Origin: JAGLQA01 sp023135565
GTDB lineage: Bacteria > Acidobacteriota > Aminicenantia > UBA2199
Assembly: GCA_030639305.1 (NCBI GenBank)
Contig: DAOWCY010000072.1
Location: 1 to 30,412, forward strand
Reading direction: 5' to 3'
Length of the DNA: 30,412 nucleotides
Translations under genes and position numbers: made by a program
The notes under the pieces: model-generated
Database searches by the model: none
Seen by the model: the letters and a program-made list of their open reading frames with translations, nothing else
Told to the model about the DNA's origin: nothing
Shown: positions 14,935 through 23,115 of the stretch, one piece after another
Numbering within the stretch: position 1 is the stretch's first letter
Layout: the number at the start of each line of letters is the position of its first letter

Positions 14935-16449
14935 ATGAAAGAAATCAAAAGAGACCTTGAAAAGTTTGCAGCAGAGAAATTTGACCTTATAATTGTCGGA
15001 GGCGGAATCTACGGAATTATGCTCCTTTTAGAAGCCGTTCGCCGCGGCTTGAAGCCCCTTTTGTTAGAAAAAGAGGATTTCTGCGGAAAAACCAGCCACA
15101 ATCATTTGCGCACGGTTCACGGCGGGCTGCGCTATTTGCAATCTTTAGATTTGTTCCGCTTCCGGGACTCGATAAAAGAGCGGCGCTGGTTCTTGAAATA
15201 TTTTCCCGAATTCACCGGAGTGCTGCCCTGTTTGATGCCCCTGTACAACAAAGGCATTTACCGGAAAAGCGTTTTCCGTATCGGGCTGCCGGTTAATGAT
15301 ATTCTCTCTTTTGATCGCAATTTTTCGGTAAGTAGGGAAAAACATTTGCCCGGCGGTAAGGTATTATCGAAAGAAAAAACGATAGAGCTTTTCCCCTCTG
15401 TTGACACGAATGAGCTAAAGGGTGGTATGGTCTGGTATGATGGCTGCTTGACCGAGTTCCAGGGGTTCTACATCGCAGCGCTTAAGCTGGCGGTCCAAAT
15501 GGGCGCTAAAGCGTTGAACTATGTAGAAGCGGTGGGGCTAATCCGGCAGAATGATGAGGTGTCGGGCGTCAAAGGCAAAGACCGGGAAAGCGGCAAGGAG
15601 TTTGCTTTCAACGCCCCGGTAGTGATCAACGCCTGCGGCCCCTGGAGCCGCGACACAGCCGGGATTTTTGAAAAAGATTACCCGCGGTTATTTAAGAAGC
15701 GTAAACTATTGTGGAATGTATTGTTTGACAGGGAGGCGCTTTCGAGTCATGCCCTGGGGCTTCGATCTAAGGCTGGGTTTGTTTATTTTTTTCATCCCTG
15801 GAAAGGGCGGTTGTTAGTGGGATCGCCGGAGAAATTGGTGGAGAAGAGCGAAGCGGAGACTGTGGCGCCGTTTCAAAAGATGGAAGAATTCATCCGGGAT
15901 ATTAATGAGATAGTGTCCGGTTTAGGTCTGGAATATAAAGATATTTTGCGGGTTTATCCCGGGGTATTGCCTGCCGAACCTGATGGTTCTTTCAGCGGCA
16001 GGCCGGCTTTTATCGACCACCACAAAAATGGCGGAGTCAAAGGGTTGTACAGTATTTCCGGGGTGAAGTTTACCACTGCCCGGTTAGAGTCGGACCGGGT
16101 ATTGGGGCGTATTTTCCGTCATAAAAAAGCGATATCTTATGATGAGATGTTGTCAAAAAAAGAAATTTGCTGTCACTCAATGGCATATGATTGGCAGCCT
16201 AATGGGGAAGATGATTTAGAAATATTAAAGAAGATAATAAAAGAAGAATCGGTAGTGCATCTGAGTGATTTGATTCTCAGGAGGACTTCTCTCGGTGACA
16301 ATCCGCCCCGGGCGTTGGCGATACTTGCTAAAATCCGGTCTCTTTTCGATTGGGATAATAAGAAATGGGACGAGGAGGTCGATTTGTTAAGAAAGCAGTT
16401 AAGAGAAGGCTTCCCTAATCAAAAGCCCCGCGGCGCGGGGAACCGATGA
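14935..16449 (+). CDS. glpD: FAD-dependent glycerol-3-phosphate dehydrogenase (GlpD/GlpA-like)
   Basis: This 504-residue flavoprotein should oxidise sn-glycerol-3-phosphate to dihydroxyacetone phosphate and pass electrons to the quinone pool at the membrane. The FAD-binding Rossmann motif VGGGIYG is at 21-27, the family motif TVHGGLRYLQ near 59-68, and the ...VINACGPWSRDTA segment marks the DAO fold. Residues about 415-490 fit the C-terminal DAO helical domain. Length matches GlpD (about 500). The ATG at 14935 is apparently leaderless. The last residues, KPRGAGNR, come from a 19-bp GC palindrome shared with the mlaF end. Glycerol kinase and facilitator genes are absent nearby. Confidence 0.87.
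   Translation: MKEIKRDLEKFAAEKFDLIIVGGGIYGIMLLLEAVRRGLKPLLLEKEDFCGKTSHNHLRTVHGGLRYLQSLDLFRFRDSIKERRWFLKYFPEFTGVLPCLMPLYNKGIYRKSVFRIGLPVNDILSFDRNFSVSREKHLPGGKVLSKEKTIELFPSVDTNELKGGMVWYDGCLTEFQGFYIAALKLAVQMGAKALNYVEAVGLIRQNDEVSGVKGKDRESGKEFAFNAPVVINACGPWSRDTAGIFEKDYPRLFKKRKLLWNVLFDREALSSHALGLRSKAGFVYFFHPWKGRLLVGSPEKLVEKSEAETVAPFQKMEEFIRDINEIVSGLGLEYKDILRVYPGVLPAEPDGSFSGRPAFIDHHKNGGVKGLYSISGVKFTTARLESDRVLGRIFRHKKAISYDEMLSKKEICCHSMAYDWQPNGEDDLEILKKIIKEESVVHLSDLILRRTSLGDNPPRALAILAKIRSLFDWDNKKWDEEVDLLRKQLREGFPNQKPRGAGNR
16422..16440 (+). repeat. GC palindrome encoding the GlpD-like C-terminus
   Basis: AAAGCCCCGCGGCGCGGGG, identical over 19 bp to the minus strand of 3049-3067. It is read as KPRGAG followed by two residues and a stop (16447-16449), and joins the next intergenic element directly. 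Confidence 0.85.
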
Positions 16450-16530
16450 TGGGCTTCTCGTTTTTTTAAACAAAAGTTTTGATCAAACTTTTTCAAAAGT
16501 TTGGCCTCCCCGGCAGGGGCCGCCGGAGGC
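16449..16530 (-). repeat. Intergenic element, copy 6
   Basis: Reverse orientation: GGGCTTCTCG tail, AT arms 16469-16502, GC half 16503-16530. Its GGAGG (16524-16528) lies 20 nt before the next ATG, too far to be an ideal ribosome binding site. Confidence 0.8.
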
Positions 16531-16548
16531 AAGAAAAGGCGGTGCAAA

Positions 16549-17367
16549 ATGAAAAAGAGTAAATTATTAATAGACGGACATGTTCATGTGTACGATAGTT
16601 TTGACCTGGAAATTTTTTTTGGCGCGGCGTTAGGCAGCCTGGACAGTTATGCCGGTAAACTGTATCCAGGGGAAGATAACCTGCAAAAAATCCTGCTTTT
16701 TACCGAAGGCAAAGAGAACGATTTCTTTTCCCGCTTTAAAGCCAACGACATCGACTTAAAAAACGCGAACTACAAATTCAAAACTACCGGGGAAGAATGT
16801 TCTATCGTCCTGAAAGAAAACGGGACGCCCCTTTGTTATATTTTGCGGGGCAGGCAGATCGTAACCGAAGAGAGTCTCGAAGTTTTGGCAGTGGCGTCGA
16901 GCCAAAAAATTCCCGATGGCTTGCCTATCGAAGAAGTGATTAAAAAAATTATCGAACAAAAAGAAATCGCGGTGCTGGCCTGGGGCGTAGGCAAATGGTT
17001 TTTTACGCGGGGCAAAATAATAATAAAAAAAATCGAGGAATTTCGATCGCCTTATCTTTTTATCGGGGACAACAGTGCCCGGCCTACTTTTTGGCCTCAG
17101 CCGAAACTCTTTAAAACAGCAAAAAGAGCAGGCATCCCGATAATAAACGGTTCCGACCCGCTGCCTTTTGCTGAAGAAGCTGGTAAAGTGGGCAGTTATG
17201 GTTTTGTTCTCGAAGGGGAATTCGACCCGGCGGAACCGGCAAAATCTTTTCGTGAAGCGTTATTGTCTAACCGGGAGAGTATTCGATTTTTCGGCAAACG
17301 CGACGGGGCTTTTTCTTTTTTCAAGAGGCAGGCCAAAATGTTTTTGAAAAAGTATCTTTTAAAATAG
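16549..17367 (+). CDS. Hypothetical protein with HxH motif (metal-dependent hydrolase-like)
   Basis: This 272-residue protein begins KLLIDGHVHVYDSFD, with an Asp9-Gly-His11-Val-His13 motif like the first metal-binding strand of amidohydrolase and PHP phosphoesterase folds. Later it has IGDNSARPTFWP (172-183) and INGSDPLPFAEE (199-210), which resemble metal-site loops in such barrels. No full signature is visible and the middle (about 45-135) is atypical, so enzymatic function is only suggested. The C-terminal 25 residues are strongly basic. I chose the ATG at 16549; an in-frame TTG at 16501 would add 16 residues encoded by the repeat (SPAGAAGG...). The stop TAG at 17365 merges with the next repeat copy. 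Confidence 0.7.
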   Translation: MKKSKLLIDGHVHVYDSFDLEIFFGAALGSLDSYAGKLYPGEDNLQKILLFTEGKENDFFSRFKANDIDLKNANYKFKTTGEECSIVLKENGTPLCYILRGRQIVTEESLEVLAVASSQKIPDGLPIEEVIKKIIEQKEIAVLAWGVGKWFFTRGKIIIKKIEEFRSPYLFIGDNSARPTFWPQPKLFKTAKRAGIPIINGSDPLPFAEEAGKVGSYGFVLEGEFDPAEPAKSFREALLSNRESIRFFGKRDGAFSFFKRQAKMFLKKYLLK

Positions 17368-17463
17368 CCTCCGGCGGCCCTACCGGGTGACGCCCCCATT
17401 AAATTGAAGTCGGGGGCCAGCGGCATACCGCACCTTCAAAAAAGTTTGAACAAAACTTTTGAT
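17366..17463 (+). repeat. Intergenic element, copy 7 (with insertion)
   Basis: GCCTCCGGCGGCCCTACCGG, then about 50 inserted bp (17386-17435), then AT arms to 17461. The tail GATGAGCGA.ACG and TGGCTTTTGCC (17461-17513) resembles 2870-2915 and runs into the last codons of the next minus-strand gene. Confidence 0.75.
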
Positions 17464-17496
17464 GAGCGAGACGTAATTTACCCTGCAAAACGTCCT

Positions 17497-18999
17497 TCAC
17501 TGGCTTTTGCCAAATTTTTTTAAGAGCGTTTTGATTATTTTCACACCGGGGAAACCGGCCTTTTTGCCGATTTCATAACTTTTTTCGAGCATTACAAGAC
17601 CTTCTTCTTTTTTCCCTGTGCGGCACAGAAAATTCCCTAAATCCCGGCCAACATTATATAATCCCTGGGCATCCCGGATTTCAAGGGCAATCCGGTAGGC
17701 TTTCTTTTCATACTTTAAAAATTTGGAAAAGTTTTCTTTTCTAAGAGCGATGCTTGCCATGTTATGCAAAGTTATGATGGTACCTGATTTGTTGCCGATT
17801 TTCCGGCTAATTTTTAAACTCTCTTGCAGATATTTTAACGCAGTGTCGTAATCTCCGCGGGCGCTGTAATTTCCGCTAATATTGCTTAGAATCGTCCCTT
17901 CCACAGCTATATTACCGGTTTCCCGGTTGATTTCTAAGCTCTCTTTTAAATATTTTAACGCACTGTCATATTCGCCGCGGACGTGGTAGATAGCGCTGAT
18001 ATTATTTAAAGCCGTCCCTTCACCGAATTTATTACCGGTTTCCCGGTTGATTTCTAAGCTCTCTTTTGAATATTTTATCGCACTGTCATATTCGCCGCGG
18101 GTGTAATAGATTTTACCGATATAATTCAGACTATTCCCTTCCCCGATTTTATTGCCGATTTTCCGGCTGATTTTTAGGCTTTTGGAACAATAATCGAGTG
18201 CACTGTCATAATCGCCGGTTGCCTCAAGTATAAGTCCCATAACATTATAATCGGCAGCTATTCCGTCCTGGTCACCCAATGCCTCCCTGATGCCGAGACA
18301 CTCCTCGATACAATCAAGTGCCTGTTCATACTTCCCCACCAAATAATAAAGACTTCCTAAATCAGAATAGACTTGCGCTAACCTTTTATCGCGGTTGAAT
18401 GCCGGGGGTTTTTTATTTAAGGTCTCCAGGACTCCCTGCAAATATTCGATTTGCCGTTGTTTCTCTTTTAAGGTGAAATTCTTAAAATCCTCCAGTCCAT
18501 AGGACATGACCGGAATCCCTTCCAATTTCCCCAATATTTCCTTGTCCTCGAATACCAATACCGTATTTCTCCAGGCCCAAAAATCAGGGGCATCCAGGGC
18601 AAAACGCTTAATTAATCCTTCAGGTATCCAGAAAAAAAAACCGTGGGAAAAATCAGCGGATAACCTGTCACGAATAAGATTAATATGGTTTAAAAAAGTA
18701 GAAACCCGACCTGCTTTGACATGCTTTTCGAGACCGGTTACATTAAAAATTAAGCGACCTTTCTTCTTGCCTTTTTTTTCCCGCAGCAGGTTCTCAAACT
18801 CCCCCACTTTGGATAGGGCGGAAACGTCGATGTCTATCAAAACGATATTTCTTACCCGGCAGTTGGTTTTTAACAATTCGATCATCTCCCTGAACACTTT
18901 TAAAGAGCGATACCCGGCTATAATGACTTCAAAACCTTCCAGGGTATCGAGCACCCGGAAAAGAAGCTTAACCGACCTGCTGTGTTGTTTTGTCTTCAT
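17497..18999 (-). CDS. TPR protein with P-loop-less NTPase-like N-terminal domain
   Basis: This 500-residue protein has two parts. Residues about 206-485 are seven 40-residue TPR units of the kinesin-light-chain type, four of them nearly identical. Residues about 10-152 form a distinct domain with alternating strands and helices, and the motif LNHINLIRDRL...FFFWIPEGLIKRFALDAPDFWAWR near 103-144. I recall this motif from the regions before TPRs in multidomain bacterial signalling and STAND/NLR-like proteins; there is no Walker A here. It may be an inactive NTPase-like sensor coupled to a TPR scaffold. The ATG at 18999 is 5 nt from a TATAAA and lacks a ribosome binding site. Its last codons overlap the tail of a repeat copy. 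Confidence 0.75.
   Translation of the reverse strand: MKTKQHSRSVKLLFRVLDTLEGFEVIIAGYRSLKVFREMIELLKTNCRVRNIVLIDIDVSALSKVGEFENLLREKKGKKKGRLIFNVTGLEKHVKAGRVSTFLNHINLIRDRLSADFSHGFFFWIPEGLIKRFALDAPDFWAWRNTVLVFEDKEILGKLEGIPVMSYGLEDFKNFTLKEKQRQIEYLQGVLETLNKKPPAFNRDKRLAQVYSDLGSLYYLVGKYEQALDCIEECLGIREALGDQDGIAADYNVMGLILEATGDYDSALDYCSKSLKISRKIGNKIGEGNSLNYIGKIYYTRGEYDSAIKYSKESLEINRETGNKFGEGTALNNISAIYHVRGEYDSALKYLKESLEINRETGNIAVEGTILSNISGNYSARGDYDTALKYLQESLKISRKIGNKSGTIITLHNMASIALRKENFSKFLKYEKKAYRIALEIRDAQGLYNVGRDLGNFLCRTGKKEEGLVMLEKSYEIGKKAGFPGVKIIKTLLKKFGKSQ
17771..18250 (-). repeat. 120-bp tandem DNA repeats inside the TPR gene
   Basis: Equivalent words recur at 17831, 17951, 18071 and 18191, exactly 120 bp (40 codons) apart. 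The two middle units are near-identical at the DNA level, suggesting recent duplication or gene conversion of TPR units. Confidence 0.8.
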
Positions 19000-19004
19000 A
19001 GGCT

Positions 19005-19010
19005 TTTATA
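19005..19010 (-). promoter_or_regulatory. -10 box 5 nt before the TPR gene start
   Basis: TATAAA on the minus strand (19010-19005) is followed by five bases and the ATG at 18999. No convincing -35 is seen at 17 bp. The position would give a leaderless transcript. Confidence 0.4.
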
Positions 19011-19130
19011 CTCTGTTAAAAATCCTTTTTATTTTTTTTGCTCGCATATATGTATTTTAATTGATATTCATTTAAGTTTCAACCGCCCTATTATTATTTT
19101 CTTTTTTATTTGTGAAAATTTGCCAAACTT

Positions 19131-19210
19131 GCCTCCGGCGGCCCTGCCGGGAGCCAAACTTTTGTAAAAGTTTGATCAAAACTTTTGATAATTGAGAATC
19201 AAAAGCGCTC
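19131..19210 (+). repeat. Intergenic element, copy 8 (near-consensus)
   Basis: GC half 19131-19154, AT arms 19155-19187, tail ATAATTGAGAATCAAAAGCG at 19188-19207. It differs from copy 5 at only a few positions. Confidence 0.85.
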
Positions 19211-19225
19211 ACTCGCACCCCTAAC

Positions 19226-19255
19226 TTGCCTAAAACGGGGTTTTCATGATAAAAT
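19226..19255 (+). promoter_or_regulatory. Extended -10 promoter overlapping the metH start
   Basis: TTGCCT at 19226-19231, 18-bp spacer, TGATAAAAT at 19247-19255 (extended -10). The predicted transcript start (about 19262) lies after the only upstream ATG (19254), while an AGGAGG sits at 19272-19277. Confidence 0.5.
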
Positions 19256-22200
19256 GATAATAAGCGAAAACAGGAGGCTTGAAATCGAAACCCTAAATAC
19301 TTTACTCCAAAAACGCATCCTGGTGTTAGATGGAGCCATGGGCACCATGATCCAGGGCTATAACCTCAGCGAAACAGATTTTCGCGGGAAACGTTTTGCC
19401 GATTTTCCCCAGGACCTGAAAGGCAACAACGATCTACTGTCCATAACAAAACCGGACGTCATTCGCGATATTCACCGGGCTTTCCTCGAAGCCGGGGCGG
19501 ACATCATCGAAACCAATACTTTTAACGCCAACGCCCTGTCCCAGGCCGATTACAAAATGGAAAACCTAATCTACGAATTAAACCTAAAAAGCGCCGAAAT
19601 CGCCCGCTCCGCCGCGGCAGAGTTTAATAAAAAAGACCCGCGGAAACCGCGTTTCGCAGCCGGAGCTTTAGGCCCCACCAACCGCACCCTGTCTATATCG
19701 CCTGACGTGAACCGCCCGGGACACCGCAGTATTACTTTCGAACAAATGGCGGCGGTTTACTATGAGACTGCCCGGGGTCTGATAGACGGCGGCGTAGACC
19801 TACTCCTGATCGAAACCATTTTCGATACTTTGAACGCTAAAGCCGCTATCCATGCGGTTAAAACCCTTTTTGAAGAAATGAAAAAAGAACTGCCGCTTAT
19901 TATTTCGGGCACTATTATAGACGCCAGCGGCAGGACCCTATCAGGACAAACGCCCACGGCTTTTTGGTACTCGGTGGCTCATGCGCAGCCCCTGTGCGCC
20001 GGTCTGAACTGTTCATTGGGAGCCGACGACCTGCGTCCCTATATCCAGGAACTGTCCGCGGCGGCAGACTGTTTTGTCAGCGCCTACCCCAATGCCGGGC
20101 TGCCCGATGAATTCGGCAATTATAACGAATCCGCCGCGCATACGGCAGCGGTTATCGAAGATTTTGCCAACAGCGGTTTTGTCAATATCGTAGGCGGCTG
20201 CTGCGGCACCACCCCGGAGCACATCCGCGCTGTGGCCGAAACAGTAAAATCCATCCCGCCCCGCCCGAAACCGCGGCCTACAGCTTACAGTTTTTTTTCC
20301 GGTTTAGAACCGCTGGTAGTTAAACCCGGCTCTTTATTTGTTAATATAGGCGAAAGAACCAATGTCAGCGGTTCGGCCCGTTTTGCCCGCTTAATTAAGG
20401 CGAAAAAATACGAAAAGGCCCTGGAAGTGGGCAGGGAGCAGGTAGAAAACGGCGCCCAGGTGATCGACGTGAATATGGACGAGGGGCTGCTGGATTCCGA
20501 AGCGGAAATGACTGTTTTTTTGAACCTTACGGCTTCCGAACCGGACATCAGCCGGGTGCCGGTGATGCTGGATTCATCCAAATGGAGCGTTCTCGAAGCC
20601 GGGTTAAAGTGTCTCCAGGGTAAAGGCATCGTTAATTCCATCAGCCTCAAAGAGGGCCCGGGCCCCTTTATCGAAAAAGCGAAAACAATCCGCAAATACG
20701 GCGCGGCAGCCATTGTCATGGCTTTCGACGAAACCGGCCAGGCCGATTCTTTTGATAGAAAAATCGAAATCTGCAGTCGTTCTTATGGAATTTTAAAAGA
20801 GAGCGCCGGTTTCCCCGACCGGGATATTATTTTCGACCCCAATATTTTTGCTGTGGGCACAGGCATCGAGGAGCACCGCAATTATGCCGCGGATTATTTG
20901 GCCGCTGTGCGCGAACTGAAAAAGCTTTTCCCCGGTGTTTTGATAAGCGGCGGCGTCAGCAATGTATCTTTTGCTTTCCGGGGCAACAACCCGCTGCGGG
21001 AAGCCATCCACACCGTTTTTCTTTATCATGGTGTCCGGGCCGGGATGGACATGGGCATTGTCAATGCCGGGCAATTGGGCGTTTATGAAGAGATACCTCC
21101 CGGCCTGCGCGAGCGTATCGAGGACGTGCTGCTCAATCGCCGCGAAGACGCCACCGAGCGACTTTTAGAAGTGGCGGGTTCATTAGTAGACAAAGAGAAG
21201 AAAGAGCAGAAAGACCATATCTGGCGGGAAGAGCCGGTAGATCGACGTTTAAGTCACGCCATTGTCAAAGGTATCGACAAGTATATCGAGGAAGACACAG
21301 CCGGGAGTCTCGAATTGCACAACACGTCCTTAGCGGTTATCGAAGGCCCTTTGATGGCAGGCATGAACCGGGTAGGTGATCTTTTCGGGGCAGGGAAGAT
21401 GTTTTTGCCGCAGGTAGTTAAGAGCGCCCGGGTGATGAAAAAGGCGGTGGCTTATTTGGAGCCGGTGATGGAGCAGGAGCGGCGTTCCGGTGCCGGTAAG
21501 GCCAAAATCGCGGGTAAAATCTTATTAGCCACGGTAAAAGGTGATGTTCATGACATCGGTAAAAACATCGTAGGCATCGTATTGCAGTGCAATAGTTTTG
21601 AAATAATCGACATGGGTGTGATGGTGCCTGCCGGCAAGATACTCAAAAAAGCGCAGGAGGAGTCGGTAGACATGATCGGTCTCAGCGGTTTGATCACGCC
21701 GTCTTTAGATGAGATGGTCAATGTGGCTGCTGAGATGGAGCGTCAGGGGTTTAAGATACCGCTGTTGATCGGTGGAGCCGCTGCCTCGAAAGTGTACACT
21801 GCCGTTAAAATCGACCCTGCGTACAGTGGGCCTGTGGTATATGTCCCGGACGCATCGCGGGCCGTTGGTATGGCATCGAGTTTGCACAGCCGGGAGACCG
21901 GCGCGTTTGACTCCCCCAATGAAAAGTTTTTTGGGGGGTCCAGGGGGGCAATTTTACAAAAAAGCCCCCCTGGTCGCCGAAGGCAAGTATCTAAATTCAT
22001 CGCAAACATACAAAAAGAATACGAAAAAATAAGACAAGATCGACAGGAACTCACCGCTTCGCGTACGTTTCGTTCTTTAGAGGAAGCCCGGGGGAACCGG
22101 GAGCAGCTTGACTGGGGAACTTACACCCCGCCGCGGCCGGTGGTTTTGGGGATAAAACAATTCTCAACTTACCCGGTAGAAAAGTCTGCGCCCCCACCCG

Positions 22201-23084
22201 TTTCCATACAGGCGCCCACAGGCGGAACCGGTACAGCCGGTGAAGAAGCTTCCTCATCTTCAAAAAACCTTCGCGAAAAAACAAGTTTTTCGCTCAGTAT
22301 AAAAGAACTGAGCCGTTACATCGACTGGACTTTTTTCTTTAAAGCCTGGGAATTAAAAGGCACGTATCCGGGCATATTGGAGCACCCCGAACATGGCGAG
22401 GAAGCCCGAAAGCTTCTCCGCGACGCCCGGCGCATGCTAAAAAAAATAGACCGGGAGCATTTGCTCGAAGCCGACGGCGTGACCGGGCTTTTCCCCGCCA
22501 ACACGGTAGATTATGACCACATCGAAGTGTACGCCGGTGAAGAGCGCAGCGAAGTATTAACTGGAATTCCTTTTCCCCGGCAATTGCATGACGCCCCTGA
22601 CCGCCCCAACCTTTCGCTGGCGGATTTTATTGCCCCCAAAGAGAGCGGGCGCAGCGATTATATCGGTGTTTTTGCCGTCACCGCCGGGATCGGCGCAGCG
22701 GAAGCCGCGGCGAAATTCGTGGCAAAAAACGACGAGTACAGTGCCATTATGTTAAAAATCCTGGCCGACCGTTTAGCCGAAGCTTTTGCCGAGATGCTGC
22801 ATCTGCGGGTCAGGAAGGAGTTTTGGGGATATGCTCCCGAAGAAGATTCGACTATGGGGGAGTTGTTCAAGATCAAGTACCGCGGCATCCGGCCCGCGCC
22901 CGGTTATCCGCCCTGCCCGGATCATGCATTGAAGAAGTCACTTTTCGAACTTTTGCAGGTCAAGGAATTCGCTTCTATCGAGTTGACCGAAAGTTTTATG
23001 ATGGTTCCCGGCGCATCGGTGTGCGGGTATTATTTTGCTCATCCCCGGTGCCGTTATTTTGCGGTTGGTCCACGGCCCCAGTAG
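19254..23084 (+). CDS. metH: Cobalamin-dependent methionine synthase
   Basis: This protein of about 1,276 residues transfers a methyl group from methyltetrahydrofolate to homocysteine through B12. All modules are present: homocysteine domain (about 15-330; VLDGAMGTMIQ, zinc ligands in GLNCSLG and GGCCGT), pterin domain (about 355-620; FVNIGERTNVSGS), B12 cap (about 650-740) and B12 domain with DVHDIG near 763-768. The reactivation domain (about 1020-1276) carries RGIRPAPGYP, the AdoMet-binding motif. Two in-frame insertions lie in the linker before the last domain: about 30 residues from a hairpin repeat (near 881-911) and about 45 Ser/Pro/Gly-rich residues (near 971-1015). The start is uncertain: ATG 19254 has no ribosome binding site, and an AGGAGG lies just after it. 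Confidence 0.95.
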   Translation: MIISENRRLEIETLNTLLQKRILVLDGAMGTMIQGYNLSETDFRGKRFADFPQDLKGNNDLLSITKPDVIRDIHRAFLEAGADIIETNTFNANALSQADYKMENLIYELNLKSAEIARSAAAEFNKKDPRKPRFAAGALGPTNRTLSISPDVNRPGHRSITFEQMAAVYYETARGLIDGGVDLLLIETIFDTLNAKAAIHAVKTLFEEMKKELPLIISGTIIDASGRTLSGQTPTAFWYSVAHAQPLCAGLNCSLGADDLRPYIQELSAAADCFVSAYPNAGLPDEFGNYNESAAHTAAVIEDFANSGFVNIVGGCCGTTPEHIRAVAETVKSIPPRPKPRPTAYSFFSGLEPLVVKPGSLFVNIGERTNVSGSARFARLIKAKKYEKALEVGREQVENGAQVIDVNMDEGLLDSEAEMTVFLNLTASEPDISRVPVMLDSSKWSVLEAGLKCLQGKGIVNSISLKEGPGPFIEKAKTIRKYGAAAIVMAFDETGQADSFDRKIEICSRSYGILKESAGFPDRDIIFDPNIFAVGTGIEEHRNYAADYLAAVRELKKLFPGVLISGGVSNVSFAFRGNNPLREAIHTVFLYHGVRAGMDMGIVNAGQLGVYEEIPPGLRERIEDVLLNRREDATERLLEVAGSLVDKEKKEQKDHIWREEPVDRRLSHAIVKGIDKYIEEDTAGSLELHNTSLAVIEGPLMAGMNRVGDLFGAGKMFLPQVVKSARVMKKAVAYLEPVMEQERRSGAGKAKIAGKILLATVKGDVHDIGKNIVGIVLQCNSFEIIDMGVMVPAGKILKKAQEESVDMIGLSGLITPSLDEMVNVAAEMERQGFKIPLLIGGAAASKVYTAVKIDPAYSGPVVYVPDASRAVGMASSLHSRETGAFDSPNEKFFGGSRGAILQKSPPGRRRQVSKFIANIQKEYEKIRQDRQELTASRTFRSLEEARGNREQLDWGTYTPPRPVVLGIKQFSTYPVEKSAPPPVSIQAPTGGTGTAGEEASSSSKNLREKTSFSLSIKELSRYIDWTFFFKAWELKGTYPGILEHPEHGEEARKLLRDARRMLKKIDREHLLEADGVTGLFPANTVDYDHIEVYAGEERSEVLTGIPFPRQLHDAPDRPNLSLADFIAPKESGRSDYIGVFAVTAGIGAAEAAAKFVAKNDEYSAIMLKILADRLAEAFAEMLHLRVRKEFWGYAPEEDSTMGELFKIKYRGIRPAPGYPPCPDHALKKSLFELLQVKEFASIELTESFMMVPGASVCGYYFAHPRCRYFAVGPRPQ
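21911..21990 (+). repeat. Hairpin repeat inserted in frame within metH
   Basis: A CCCCCAA/TTGGGGG stem (21913-21938) is followed by a perfect 10-bp stem CCAGGGGGGC (21940-21949) with 21964-21973, and then 19 bp identical to 10359-10377 of the intergenic element. The insertion is read as about 30 extra residues without breaking the frame. Confidence 0.8.
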
Positions 23085-23115
23085 GTATTCCCAGCAGGAA
23101 TTAATTCACCCGAAA

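Noticed and set aside
19000..19253. Cobalamin or SAM riboswitch upstream of metH
   Set aside because: The region holds an AT-rich stretch and one copy of the intergenic element; no B12-box or SAM-type core is recognisable, and the predicted promoter lies downstream of any such site.
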